64,000 bases of DNA, taken from positions 12,694,568-12,758,567 of the forward strand of contig CM033400.1 in assembly GCA_019426215.1 (NCBI GenBank), given 5' to 3'. Position numbers and translations under genes: made by a program. The notes under the pieces were generated by a model, which had not been told where the DNA came from, did not search any database, and saw nothing but the letters and a program-made list of their open reading frames with translations. How positions within the stretch are numbered: the first letter of the stretch is position 1; every line of letters starts with the position of its first letter. Positions 9,780-20,318 of the stretch are shown here, piece by piece. This stretch comes from Buddleja alternifolia (lineage: Eukaryota; Streptophyta; Magnoliopsida; Lamiales; Scrophulariaceae).

Positions 9780-12700
9780 TCATGGGGGGTCCTCAAGGAT
9801 GATGGACACCTTGTCTCTCAGTCCATCCAACCCGGCATATGGTTTCAAACGTTGAGCGTTGGCCAAGAAAGTCTGTCCTTTAGCCGTTGTAAGCTCGACG
9901 GCGCCCGAAGGATAGACATGGGAAATCAAGAATGGGCCCAACCATCGAGACTTAAGCTTCCCGGGGAAGAGTCAGAGTCGAGAGTTGTATAGTAACACCA
10001 TTTCTCCCTTGTGGAACTCCCGGGGGAGAATATGCTTGTCATGCCACATTTTGGTACGCTCCTTGTAGAGCTTTGCGTTCGCATATGCGAGGTGACGCCA
10101 TTCTTCGAGCTCGTTGAGTTGTAGCAAACATTGTGTACCTACACGTTGAGAGTCAAAGTTCAGAAACTTAATGGCCCAATAAGCACGATGCTCAAGCTCA
10201 ACGGGTAAGTGACATGTTTTGCCAAAAACAAGACGATACGGAGACATGCCAATTGGGTTTTATAAGCGGTCCAATAAGCCCAAAGAGCATCGTCCAACTT
10301 AAGGGACCAATCCTTTCTTGATGCATTGACCATTTTTTCTAAGATACGCTTAATCTCCCTATTTGAAACCTCCACTTGGCCACTAGTTTGCGGGTGATAC
10401 GGGGTCAAAATTTTATGCCTCACCCCGTACTTGGTCAATAAAAACTCAAATTGCTTGTTGCAAAAGTGGGTGCCCCCGTCACTAATGATGGCTCGAGGAG
10501 TTCCAAATCGAGTAAAAATATGTTTCTTAAGAAAACGAGTGACGACCCGAGCATCATTAGTGGGCGAGGCCACTGCTTCCACCCATTTGGAGACATAGTC
10601 TACCGCAACAAGGATGTATTTGTTTGAACAAGAACTGGGGAAAGGGCCCATAAAGTCCACACCCCATACATCGAACAACTCATACTCTAACATGCTATTT
10701 AAAGGTGTTTCATGACGTTTAGAGATGTTCCCCATTCGTTGACAGCGATCACATGATTTGACATAATGATATACATCTTTAATAAGAGTAGGCCAGAAGA
10801 AACCTGATTGGAGAATCTTAGCTACCGTTTTGGAGGGCCCAAAGTGGCCACCCACCGCCATATCATGACAATGAGAAAGGATAGCATGCACTTCCGTTTC
10901 GGGTATGCAACGTCGAATTAAGCCATCTGCACAAACTTTGAATAGAAAGGGTTCGTCCCAAAGATATTGCTTCACATCAAATAGGAATTTCTTCTTTTGA
11001 TGAAAAGTGATATCCGGGGGAAGGAGGCCCGTAACAATGTAATTGGCAAAGTTAGCATACCAAGGTGAAATATTGTCAGAAATAGCAAGGAGGTGTTCAT
11101 CCGGGAATTCCTCACGAATGGGTATCTCATCTAACGGATCATTCACTAGCTCTAATCGTGAGAGGTGGTCGGCTACTACATTTTCGGTGCCTTTCTTATC
11201 TTTTATCTCTAAATCAAATTCTTGGAGTAACAAAATCCACCTAAGGAGCCTCGGTTTAGCATCTTTCTTGGCAAGCAAATATTTTAAAGCCGAATGATCG
11301 GTGTAGACTATCACTTTGTTTAGTACGAGGTAAGAGTGGAATTTGACGAATGCAAAGACTATGGCTAGTAACTCCTTTTCCGTGGTGGCATAATTCAATT
11401 GCGCGTCGTTAAGAGTTTTACTAGCATAGTAAATGGTTCTAAATACCTTCTCCTTTCTTTGGCCAAGGACCGCTCCAACTGCGGTGTCACTTGCATCACA
11501 CATCAACTCGAATGGTAAGCTCCAATCGGGGGGTGACATGATAGGGGCGGAAACTAAGCGTTTCTTCAAATCGAGAAAGGCCTGCATACAAGAAGAATTG
11601 AAATCAAAAAGTGCATCCTTGACAAGCAAATTAGATAACGGTTTCGCAATTTTAGAGAAGTTCAAGATAAATTGCCTATAGAACCCGGCATGCCCAAGAA
11701 AACTCCTAACGGCTTTGACCGAAGTGGGAGGTGGGAGTTTTTCTATGACCTCAATCTTAACTTGGTCCACTTCGATCCCTTTTTGAGAGATCTTGTGGCC
11801 AAGCACAATTCCCTCCCGGACCATTAGATGACATTTTTCCCAATTCAAAACAAGGTTGGTTTCCTCACAACGTTTTAACACACTATTCAAATGAGCAACA
11901 CATGTATCAAACGTTGTTCCGAACACAGAAAAGTCGTCCATAAAAATTTCGAGGAAATCTTCAACCATATCATGAAAAATCACCATCATGCATCTTTGAA
12001 AGGTGGCCGGGGCATTACACAAGCCAAATGGCATCCTTCTATAAGCAAATGTGCCATAAGGACAAGTGAAAGTGGTTTTCTCTTGGTCCTCGGGATCTAT
12101 GGAAATTTGATTATAGCCGGAGTAACCATCGAGAAAATAATAGAAATCATGCTCCGCTAACCTCTCAAGCATTTGATCAATAAAAGGGAGGGGAAAATGA
12201 TCCTTACGGGTGGCATCATTCAATTTACGGTAGTCTATACACACTCGCCACCCGCTAAGCATACGAGTTGGGATTAATTCATTATTCGCATTCTCAATTA
12301 CCGTTATCCCCCTTTCTTAGGCACCATTTGGGTAGGGCTCACCCACGCACTATCAGAAATAGGATAGATTATACCTGAATCGAGCAATTTTATCACTTCC
12401 TTCTTTACTACCTCTTGAATTTGTCGGTTGGACCTCCGTTGTGGTTGGCGTGTAGGCTTGGCAGAGTCCTCCATAAGTATTTTGTGCATACATATCGCTG
12501 GACTAATGCCTTTGATGTCCGCAATTTTCCACCCGAAAGCTCGTTTGTGAGACCTCAACACTGTCATTAGTTGCTCTTCTTGTGGTCCTGAAAGAGACGA
12601 ATAAATGATCAATGGTAGTGTCTCATCAACGTTTAAGTACACTTATTTAAGGTGGGAGGAGAGGGGTTTGAGTTCGAGAGAAGGGGGTTCTTCAATAGAT

Positions 12701-12867
12701 GGGCGAGTGACGCCCGACAATGATCTATCAACTTTGATGAAGCCTTTCGAATGAAAGGAAGATTTGCATTCCAAGCTTAGAACGCTTTCCACTTGATCAT
12801 CACTCTCCGAGTCCACTTGTATGGATTTCATAAGATCCCGTGCGAATGAATTGTCAATCGTATTGTC
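9780..12867 (-). pseudogene. Athila-type pol: reverse transcriptase, RNase H, integrase; broken
   Basis: Read leftwards. The linker and RT start at 12831 and the RT core follows, with [22 protein letters not shown] and the catalytic FMDD near 11940. RNase H is at about 11500-11140 ([27 protein letters not shown]). Integrase follows, with H..H/C..C zinc residues ([17 protein letters not shown]), the DDE residues in [15 protein letters not shown] and SNREIK, and a GPF-type motif (WLGPF) near 9925. Lesions seen: TAG at the gag-pro/pol border (12868), TAA at 12643-12645, a one-base deletion in a G-run near 12310, a one-base deletion in a C-run near 10247, and TGA at 9972-9974. The catalytic residues themselves are kept. 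Confidence 0.9.
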
Positions 12868-15222
12868 CTACAAATACTCAACAATCAACGGGTCAAATGT
12901 ATCAATTCGATAACACGAGTCATGATCAATAGGGTGTTTAAGGACTTTGTAAACATCAAAGGTAACCTTGTCATCTCCCACATTCAAAGTTAGCTTACCA
13001 TTAGCAATGTCAATCACCGCCTTACCCGTGGCTAGGAATGGTCTCCCTAGGATTAATGGTACCTCCACATCTTCCTCCATATCGAGTACAACAAAATCCA
13101 CCGGGAAATAAAACTTATCGACTTGGACAATGACATCTTCGATTATCCCCTTGGGCCTCTTGATTGATCGATCGGCGAGTTGAAGGCTCATTGAGGTCGG
13201 CTTGGGATTGCCAAGGCCTAACTTCTTAAATAGCGAATACGGGAGGAGATTGATGCTAGCTCCTGAGTCACATAACACTTTCTCAAATGACAAAGACCCA
13301 ATCGTGCACGGGATTGTGAGGCTCCCGGGATCCTTGAGTTTAGTTGGCAATTTGTTGAGCAATACGGCGGAACATTCCTCAGTGAGACACACCGTCTCAT
13401 TTTCCTCCCACTTCTGCATGTTAGATAGTATATCTTTGAAGAACTTCACATAATTCGGCATTTGGAGAATGGCATCAATAAACGGGATGTTAATCCTCAC
13501 CTCACGAAGGATTGCCAAAATCCGAAAAAAGCTCGGATCCATCTCCTTCTTCTTCTTCTTGTGTGCATTTGGGAAGTGAAGACGAATCTCGATAGGAGGA
13601 GAAGGCGTTGGAGTGGAAGAATCAAAACCTGTTGAAGCAGGAGGCGGCACCTGGGCGTGCATATCGGCACCTAGGCGCGGATCTGGGGGCGCCTGGGCAA
13701 GCATCATAGGGAGCTCAGGCGCGGAAATGTGAAGTGATTCATCCTGCAGAGGTGAAGGCGGCGCCTGGGCGCCGTCTGATGGGCACCTAGGCGCGGAAGT
13801 GCGAAGCTCCTGTTCAGAGCAGGGGAGATCTGGCGCCTGGGCATGCATATCTGGGTGCTCGGGCGCGTGACTACTGGCAGTTTCACTCTCTAATTGTTTT
13901 CCACTTCTCAAAGCTATGGCATTGCATTGAGCCTTCGGGTTTTTCTCCGTGTCACTTGGTAGAGTCCCCGGGGCTCTACCATTCACCGTGTTGGAAATTT
14001 GACCCACTTGGGTTCGCAAGTCCTTCATTTCCATAAACATGTCCTTCATCATACCCCGAAGTTCGTTGAACGACGTATCGGACTTCTTCATGTGAGCATC
14101 GAGTCTCTCATCAGTTGTGGGAGGTCGCATTTGCACTTGACCTTGACCTTGTCCATTAAAGTTGCCTTGCCTCGGGGGTGGGTTATTGAAAGGTGGTCGT
14201 GGAGCTTGATAGATCCCCGGTTGTGCGTTTTGTGCGGGGTTGGGTCTTTTTGGAAAATTCTCGGGTACATGAAAGTTCACCCGAGGTCGAGTGTGATTCC
14301 CCACATAATTGACATCGCCAACCTCCGGTTCCAAATCCACTACTCCCTCAACACAAGCAACCTTTTTAGAAGATGAGGTCTCTTCATCGTTAGGGTAAAG
14401 CTCGTCTTCTCGGGCCAACTGTTCTATTTTGTCCCATACACTTTGACAGTCTAACCCAAGGAGATCTCCTCCCGCACCCGCGTTGAGTCTATGCCGAATA
14501 CGTGACCGAACCCCATCATAGAAATGGAGTACTTGTTCATTCAACCCAAAATTATGATCGGGGCATTTTCGGAGCATGCCCTTATATCTAGCCCAAGCCT
14601 CGGCTAAAGACTCATTGCTCCTTTGCCTAAACCCTTTTATATTACTCCGGAGCTCATTGATTTTGGAGGGTGGAAAGAATTTATTTAAAAAGGCATCGAC
14701 CAACTCACCCCATGTCGTAATAGATTGCGGAGGTAATGATTTGTTCCACGTTGTCGCCCGATCCTTTAATGAGAAATGGAAGACCCTTAGACGAATCGCA
14801 TCAAGATCCCGTGGGTGATATCGAATGGTCACAAGAGCATCGTCTATAGTCTCTAAATGAGCGTGAGGTGATTCGTCCGGTTCTCCATAGAAAGGTTCTC
14901 CTTGCACCATACTAAAGATGTGAGCCGGAATGTGGTAGTTTGGTGCGAAGAAATTAGGCAAGACCACGGGCCCCGGAATAGTATGGACCCTAGGTGGTAA
15001 GCTACCCCGAACCGATGGTAATTGTTGAGGAGGTGCCTCTTGCATGGCTTGTAGAACACCTTGAAACCACTCCCTGTTTTCCGGTAAATTCATATCGGGA
15101 AAATTTCCATTCGGGTTTTGGTTGAGATTATTGGCCATTTCCCTTGTTCGCCTACTAGCCCGAAGAACTCGTTCAATTTCGGGCTCTAACTCATATAGAG
15201 GCTCGTTTGAGGAGCAGGTCAT
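12868..15222 (-). CDS. Athila-type gag-protease polyprotein
   Basis: The reading frame is open from the ATG at 15222-15220 for about 784 codons to TAG at 12868. The gag core has FHFSLKDRATTWNKSLP, FLNKFFPPSK and RSNESLAEAWARYK, as in plant gypsy Gag. No CCHC zinc knuckle is present, as is usual for Athila. The CNAIALRSGKQ motif is followed by a Pro/Ala linker (coded by about 13640-13880) made of repeated AQAP-type peptides. The aspartic protease has its DSGA site near 13260 and an ILGRPFLATG flap or helix. The terminal stop probably replaces read-through into pol, because pol continues in the same direction 37 bp later. Confidence 0.88.
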   Translation of the reverse strand: MTCSSNEPLYELEPEIERVLRASRRTREMANNLNQNPNGNFPDMNLPENREWFQGVLQAMQEAPPQQLPSVRGSLPPRVHTIPGPVVLPNFFAPNYHIPAHIFSMVQGEPFYGEPDESPHAHLETIDDALVTIRYHPRDLDAIRLRVFHFSLKDRATTWNKSLPPQSITTWGELVDAFLNKFFPPSKINELRSNIKGFRQRSNESLAEAWARYKGMLRKCPDHNFGLNEQVLHFYDGVRSRIRHRLNAGAGGDLLGLDCQSVWDKIEQLAREDELYPNDEETSSSKKVACVEGVVDLEPEVGDVNYVGNHTRPRVNFHVPENFPKRPNPAQNAQPGIYQAPRPPFNNPPPRQGNFNGQGQGQVQMRPPTTDERLDAHMKKSDTSFNELRGMMKDMFMEMKDLRTQVGQISNTVNGRAPGTLPSDTEKNPKAQCNAIALRSGKQLESETASSHAPEHPDMHAQAPDLPCSEQELRTSAPRCPSDGAQAPPSPLQDESLHISAPELPMMLAQAPPDPRLGADMHAQVPPPASTGFDSSTPTPSPPIEIRLHFPNAHKKKKKEMDPSFFRILAILREVRINIPFIDAILQMPNYVKFFKDILSNMQKWEENETVCLTEECSAVLLNKLPTKLKDPGSLTIPCTIGSLSFEKVLCDSGASINLLPYSLFKKLGLGNPKPTSMSLQLADRSIKRPKGIIEDVIVQVDKFYFPVDFVVLDMEEDVEVPLILGRPFLATGKAVIDIANGKLTLNVGDDKVTFDVYKVLKHPIDHDSCYRIDTFDPLIVEYL
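13640..13870. repeat. GGCGCC palindrome cluster inside the gag-pro coding region
   Basis: Units such as GGCGCCTGGGCGCC, GGGCACCTAGGCGCGGA and GGCGCCTGGGCATGC recur seven or more times. In the coding frame they give AQAP or APR peptides in the linker between gag and protease. They are the same units as in the LTR and spacer clusters. Confidence 0.85.
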
Positions 15223-15373
15223 GCACCACACAAGAACCTAACAATTAAACACAAAAAAAAATACGAAATTAGACCTAACACAAAAATAAAAGAAAAGCAA
15301 GAAGCGAAGAAAAGACTAATAATTATGAAAACGTAAAAGAAAACAAAAGCAAAAAGAAAATCAAAAACTCAAA
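15223..15373 (-). other. Short 5' leader of the Athila-like element
   Basis: About 150 bp of A/T-rich sequence lies between the primer site and the gag start codon. Nothing else is recognised. Confidence 0.7.
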
Positions 15374-15380
15374 GGCGCCA
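15374..15380 (-). other. Primer-binding site remnant
   Basis: On the element strand, six bases after the LTR end, is TGGCGCC followed by TTTGAGTTTTTG. The related element at 54699-54716 has TGGCGCCGTTGCCGGGGA, the tRNA-Asp type site of Athila elements. Only the first seven bases match here. Confidence 0.6.
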
Positions 15381-16337
15381 AAAACTTGACACGCTAGAAG
15401 CTAACGTGCTTGGTAGCAAGTGTACTAGTCGTGTAGTAATAAAAAATGGACAAAATAAGTCCGGGTTGTCGAACCACGGAGACTTGGATTTTTAGCTTAT
15501 GATTTTCGAATAAACGCAAAGACAAATTAACGGAAATTAAGAGTAAAACAAGTAAGCAAAGAAAGAACAAAAGAAATAAGAACAAGCAACGGATTGAAAC
15601 TCAAGTGTGAGAAATAGGCTAAGGCACATGCAAGACTTGATTTGATCCTTATTCGCTCAAAGACTCTTGTTGAATTATTTGACCTAGTTGCTATGGTGAA
15701 AACTCCTAAGGTAAAGAATACCCGATGTCTCGCAATATACTCCTACACTTAAGCGGTGGTTTCCTAAGTGTGTCTACCCGGAAATCTAGCCTCTAAGCAT
15801 GCATTAAGGAACTAGAGTTTACTCGATTAGAATCGAACGACTTCACCCGGGAGTCTTTACCTATGTCTAGGGCAACTCCTATTTGATCGGTGATGCTATG
15901 AATTTCTTGCACCCTAACTTAACTCTTTCTCAAGATACTAAGCTAGGCAATTGATAAAACATATGGTGATCAATCACATGTAAGGAGTATAAGCACAAAT
16001 TCATAACACATAGCAACAAAGGAATTAATTCAACAATTATCAATAATTCGAATAAATCACAAATCAATTCTTACAAGGCCCTAGCCATATGAATTTAGCC
16101 CATAACTATCAACATAGAAGAATTCAACATGTTCTTATACATAAATGTAAACATCAAATGCAATGAACAATGAAAGAAACTCCCTATAAGGTTGAATGGC
16201 AATAGATCTTTTGATGTAGCTTCAATCCTTGGCTCTTATCCTCTTCTTGCTCTTCAAGATCAGTGATAATGGCCCAAAACCCCAGAAAATGCTCCCAATT
16301 CCCAAGATTCCGAACCCACAAAATGAATTGAAAAATC

Positions 16338-16345
16338 CTATTTAT
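16338..16345 (-). promoter_or_regulatory. TATA box of the Athila-like 5' LTR
   Basis: The plus strand reads CCTATTTATAG, giving CTATAAATAGG on the element strand. It is about 20 bp downstream of the nearest GGCGCC palindrome, so the palindromes occupy the promoter-proximal U3. Confidence 0.6.
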
Positions 16346-16363
16346 AGTTCCAAATTTCTGTTA

Positions 16364-16546
16364 TCGCGGCGCTTGGGCGCGCGTCTTTCTTGGGGCAAAA
16401 GTTCCGGGACGCCCAGGCGCGCGATATGTGGCGCCTAGGCGCGGTGGTTCAGGCGTCTAGGCGCGGAAGTGCGAAGCTTCGATTGTTGTTTGTTGGGTCG
16501 CGCCTGGACGCGAGAAAAATGGCGCCTAGGCGCCTCAGTGCGAAGC
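16364..16546. repeat. GGCGCC palindrome cluster in 5' LTR
   Basis: Same units as in the 3' LTR (for example GGCGCCTAGGCGCGG, GGCGCCTAGGCGCCTC). It is promoter-proximal in the U3 region. Confidence 0.85.
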
Positions 16547-16724
16547 CTTGAGCAGCGTTGGGTAAATGAGTCGTCTTTTTGCCCTTTTCTTCGTCCATCG
16601 TCGCTTACTACCTGAAAGCACTTTACACACATATTAAACGCACGAGTGGCACGAAATAAACGATATATGGGCCTGAATAGTCATTAAAAGGACCTAAAAA
16701 CTTATGTAAAAATGACTCCTATCA

Positions 16725-17075
16725 GTATCCATGCATCATAGGACACAGGTAGGGATTGATCATGTACTTGAGAGGGTGTGGCAGAGGAGTCAGCCGATTG
16801 AGACATGGAAAAAAGGGGAAGAAAATCGAAACAATAATCGAATAATGAAAATTATTACAGCTTAAGAGAAGAAGATCAACAAGAATTACCGTGATGAATT
16901 CTCAAGGCAGACAAAGAAGAGCATGCGTCGGCGGTGGACGCTTATATAGTGAGAAGAGGTCGCGTTGAGGGGAGCAATGACTTAGGGGTAGAGAGATATG
17001 AAAAAATCAAAAAAAAGAATCTGGTGGCTGCCACCAAGGAGAGGAGGCTGGCCGCTGTAGACGGAAAAACCCACG
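16725..17075 (-). promoter_or_regulatory. Promoter, leader and first codons of an unidentified minus-strand gene, split by the Athila insertion
   Basis: On the minus strand a TATA box (ACTATATAAGC, about 16941-16950) is followed by about 135 bp of leader and an ATG at 16806-16804. About 27 codons follow, starting MSQSADSSATPSQ, before the insertion point at 16724. Across the insertion the frame can be followed only about a dozen codons before a stop near 4450. I cannot identify the gene. It may be host or may belong to a transposon. Confidence 0.4.
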
Positions 17076-17559
17076 TGATGTGCCCCAAAAATGTCTAAGG
17101 GAATTGCGGTAAACGTATCCCCATTTCGGGTTGGGACGTACTAGATAAGCGAGTAACACACTAGATAAGCCCAAAAAGAGTTGATGACCCATCAGGAATA
17201 TTTGGGCTATTTTATTAGTCTAAGGATAATATTATTAAGCCTAGTGGGCCACTGACAAAGTCAAGCCCATGGCCTGTAGCCCACTGCCAGCTCCCTATAA
17301 ATACCTTAGAAGAGCTGGAAAAGGCTCATTATCTACTCTCCCTAGAAAAATCCATTGGCAAGAACTGAGAGTAAAACCAAAAAAGAACTACAAACTGACT
17401 TGATCCCGCATACATCGGGTACGTAGGCAGCTCGCTACATTCGAGTGCAGTCTATACATTAACCAACCCCAACCTAGTTTGTCATGCGTTGAATCGATTC
17501 CATTACCCCACGTGGTCAATCACGTGACATTCACTGTCTGAGGATTTTTACCATCATCA
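17076..17559 (+). repeat. 5' LTR of the Tat-like derivative
   Basis: 484 bp. TATA box TATAAATA at 17296-17303. The LTR ends CCATCATCA directly before the primer site. Confidence 0.9.
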
Positions 17560-17561
17560 GA

Positions 17562-17578
17562 TTGGCGCTGTCTGTGGA
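17562..17578 (+). other. Primer-binding site
   Basis: TTGGCGCTGTCTGTGGA starts two bases after the LTR end. It is the Tat-type site with one C-to-T difference from the usual TTGGCGCCGTCTGTGG. Confidence 0.7.
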
Positions 17579-17600
17579 AACATCGCTTCAGCCACTGAGC

Positions 17601-19301
17601 ATGCAAACTAGGTCACAAGCTCGTACTACCAGAGATAGAATGGCCAGCCAACACCAACCAGCTGCTTCTGAGGAACTTCCTAACCCCGTGCCTGAGGATC
17701 GGCCCAACCACCCAGTGGAGGAAGAAAATCCCCCCAATGGTCCAACTGACAGCGGAGGTCCAAAAGTACCACCCCCGCTCGGCGAGCAAAATACACCGCC
17801 TGTAATACCAGTGGTGATCCCACTCCCCACTTCCACGGTGTTCGAGATCACCCAAGAGGCACTACTTACTCTAGTAGAAGATGCCTCCGTGAGGGCAGCT
17901 GCGAGGGCGGTTCAGCAATACGCCTGGGCACATCCTTCATCGGTACCACCGGGTCCAATAGCTAGTAGGGGGCCAGACCCCCATTATAGAAGTCATCCGG
18001 AGGCTCACCATCCTCGCGAGTAGAGGTTACAAGATCCTCCCCCTCCATCTGCTCATAGGGGCCGAGACCCTCGTGAGAAGAGTCGCCATCACTGAGGAGC
18101 GCCAGGCCAATCCCCCAGCCAAGATCAGGAGTCTTTGACCCCGGTGGGATTGGATCAAGGCGATCCAATTCCCCGATAAATGGGGCTGCGAGAGAAGAAG
18201 AAAATAGTGTGGCCTCACCCCCTGAGAGGCCGCCGAGAGACAGAGATAGAAGGCCAATGCCTCCCAAGTCTCCACGCCGAGGTCAAGTCTCATTAACCCT
18301 CGAGGAGGCTTTGCCAACGCATGAAGGACAAAGAAGGCGTGAACCTCGCTAGGATAGAAGCTCAAAAAAATATGGGAAATATAAAAACATGCAATTGGTG
18401 TCACTGGCTGTAGCTCCATTGAAGAGAAGTCCTTTTTGCTCAGTAATATTAGCAAAATCTTTGCCCCCAAGGCTCAAAATTACACATCTAAGTGAGTATG
18501 AGGGAGATGGAGACCCTCAAGAACATGTTGACAAGTTCAACGCTAAGGCTGATATGTACGATGTCAGCGATGCAGCTTATTGGAAAATCTTCCGAACCAC
18601 CCTTTTCTGGAAGGGTGCTTAGTTAGTTTAATAGGCTACTAGCCGATACTCTCACTGGTTTCGATCAGCTGACTAGGTGTTTACTCAACCACTTCTCCAT
18701 GAACAAGAAATACCCCAAAACAGCGTCCTTCTTGTTTATAGTTGTTCAAAAGGATGGTGAATCTCTGAGGGAGTATGTGAGGCATTTCTCCAATGCGGTG
18801 TCAGAAATACCGCATGTTAATCATGAGTTGTTGTCAGGAATTATGTAGAGGAGCCTATGCAACAGTAGGTTCAAGGAGTCGATTGCAGAGAAGCCCCCAT
18901 CAAATATGGGAGAGTTATTGGCTAGAGCTGAGAAGTACATAAGAATTGAAGAGACCGTAGGGTCGCTTAAGAATAAAGGTGTTCATAATAAGAGAAAGAT
19001 CAGGTACGAAGACAAAATGTCGAAAGCCAAAGAGCGGAAGTCTGTGCCCCCTTCGAGGTTTCCCAAATATACTCCTCTCACCATCTCTAAGGAACAATTC
19101 CTGGCCATCGCTGAACAGCAAGGCATAGTCTCTTGGCCTATGAAGATGAGGGATAGTGCCAGCCGTCTGAAGTCCAAGAAGTACTGCAGGTTTCATCGGG
19201 ACAAAGGTCACACGACTGAGGAGTGCCACCACCTTCAAGTTAATCATATTAAGCTCAACAGTCACACCATCAAAATACCTACCCGACCAGGAGATTTATA
19301 G
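17601..19301 (+). pseudogene. Tat-lineage gag, degraded
   Basis: The start codon at 17601 opens MQTRSQARTTRDRMASQ and a Pro-rich N-terminal domain that stops at 18021-18023. The gag core resumes at 18389 in another frame (LPPRLKITHLSEYEGDGDPQ, then VDKFNAKADMYDVSDA), is stopped near 18620, continues in fragments (LREYVRHFSNAV near 18765) and ends in a third frame at 18906-19301 (LLARAEKYIRIEE). A zinc-knuckle-like CRFHRDKGHTTEEC lies near 19190. At least two frameshifts and several stops are present. Confidence 0.8.
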
Positions 19302-19818
19302 GTATTAAGCTCAGTCGGCAAGGCACTAGTGTCTCGCGGCTGTTGCCGCGAGGCACTGAAGCCTTTGTGTCGCAGCACGTCATACACGATACTCCCAAAT
19401 GAAATACCTATAACTCCTAGAAGAGGCTCAATTAGGGCGGGCAAATCATGGATTAAATCAATCAAAGAAGGGGTAGAAAAGCAAGCAAATATCTTAAGCT
19501 ACTATCATAGCCACACCAAAAAGGAAGCAATGGCAAATTATGCTATCTTTACCTTGGTCACCTTGGCTTTTGCCCATGGTTGATTGAAGAAAGATTCTAT
19601 AGAGAAATTCCTTAGAGGAGAATTATGAATGAGTCTGAGGATGTGAATGTGAATTGGGGGTAAAATGCCAACTACCCTTCCACACTTATACAAAAGGTGG
19701 TTGAGGGGCCTTTATGACCCACTACCCAGTAGAAATTAAAGTTAGGTGGCACGGCCTAAGCGGGATTACTTCAACTCCCGAGTATCCCACCCAAGAAACC
19801 CAGGAGTGCGGAGCATGA
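19302..19818 (+). other. Internal 3' remnant of the Tat-like derivative
   Basis: About 500 bp separates gag and the 3' LTR. No protease or RT motif is recognised, and no clear polypurine tract is seen next to the LTR. Confidence 0.6.
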
Positions 19819-20318
19819 TGATGTGCCCCAAAAATGTCTAAGGGCATTACAGTAATTACACGTATCCCCATTTCGGGTTGGGGCGCCACCCCCGGGCTAA
19901 AGTCCACGAGTAACATACTAGATAAGCCCAAAAACGGCTGACGACCCATTAAGAATACTTGGGTTGTTTTATTAGTCTAAGGATAATAGTATTAAGCCTA
20001 GTGGGCCATTGACAAAGTGAAGTCCATGACCCGTAGCCCACTGCCTGCTCTCTATAAATACTTTAGAATAGGTGGAAAAGACTCATTATCTACTCTTCCC
20101 AGAAAAATCCACTGGCAAAAATTGAGTGTAAAACCACAAAAGAACTACGAACTGACTTGATCCCACATACATCGGGTACGTAGGCTGCTCGCTACATTCG
20201 AGTGCAGTCTATACATTAACCAACCCCCAACCTAGTTTTTCGTGCGTTGAATCGGTTTCATTACCCCCACGTGGTCAATCACGTGATATTCACTGTGTGA
20301 TGATTTTTACCATCATCA
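19819..20318 (+). repeat. 3' LTR of the Tat-like derivative
   Basis: 500 bp. TATA box at 20053-20060. It is clearly homologous to the 5' copy but differs at many positions (for example an insertion around GCGCCACCCCCGGGC near 19883), so the insertion is old. Confidence 0.9.

Larger units (their letters stand above)
4501..16724 (-). mobile_element. Full-length Athila-type Ty3/gypsy retrotransposon (12.2 kb), coding-defective
   Basis: Two LTRs of equal length (1338 bp) flank gag-pro, pol and a third ORF, all on the minus strand. A 5-bp TSD GTATC is present at 4496-4500 and 16725-16729. I count about two dozen differences between the LTRs by eye, roughly 2%, mostly transitions. Athila membership is inferred from the gag type (no zinc knuckle, C.AIALRSGKQ motif), the primer site starting TGGCGCC, the long 3' region with a third ORF, and the PPT form. 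Pol carries stops and frameshifts, so movement would need proteins supplied by another copy. Confidence 0.92.
15387..16724 (-). repeat. 5' LTR of the Athila-like element
   Basis: 1338 bp, TG...CA on the element strand. A TATA box (TATAAATA on the minus strand) is at about 16338-16345, about 380 bp into the LTR, and the palindrome cluster lies just upstream of it. The copy at 4501-5838 is the same length. Confidence 0.95.
17076..20318 (+). mobile_element. Non-autonomous Tat-like Ty3/gypsy element with gag only (3.2 kb)
   Basis: LTRs of 484 and 500 bp, both TGATGTGCCCC to CCATCATCA, flank 2.26 kb of internal sequence with a decayed gag and no pol. The flanks CCACG (17071-17075) and CCAGG (20319-20323) match at four of five bases and are the likely TSD. 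The primer site TTGGCGCTGTCTGTGG is of the type used by Tat-lineage elements. The absence of pol makes it a deletion derivative. Confidence 0.85.

Noticed and set aside
10976..12160. Plus-strand open frames opposite the Athila RT and RNase H
   Set aside because: The minus strand carries clear catalytic motifs here; the plus-strand frames have none.
4501..16724. Reading the Athila-like element as a pararetrovirus because of its size
   Set aside because: It has LTRs, a TSD and an integrase with DDE residues, which pararetroviruses lack.
17588..18470. Several minus-strand open frames of 80-147 codons opposite the Tat-like gag
   Set aside because: They overlap a recognisable plus-strand gag and are GC-driven shadows in antisense.
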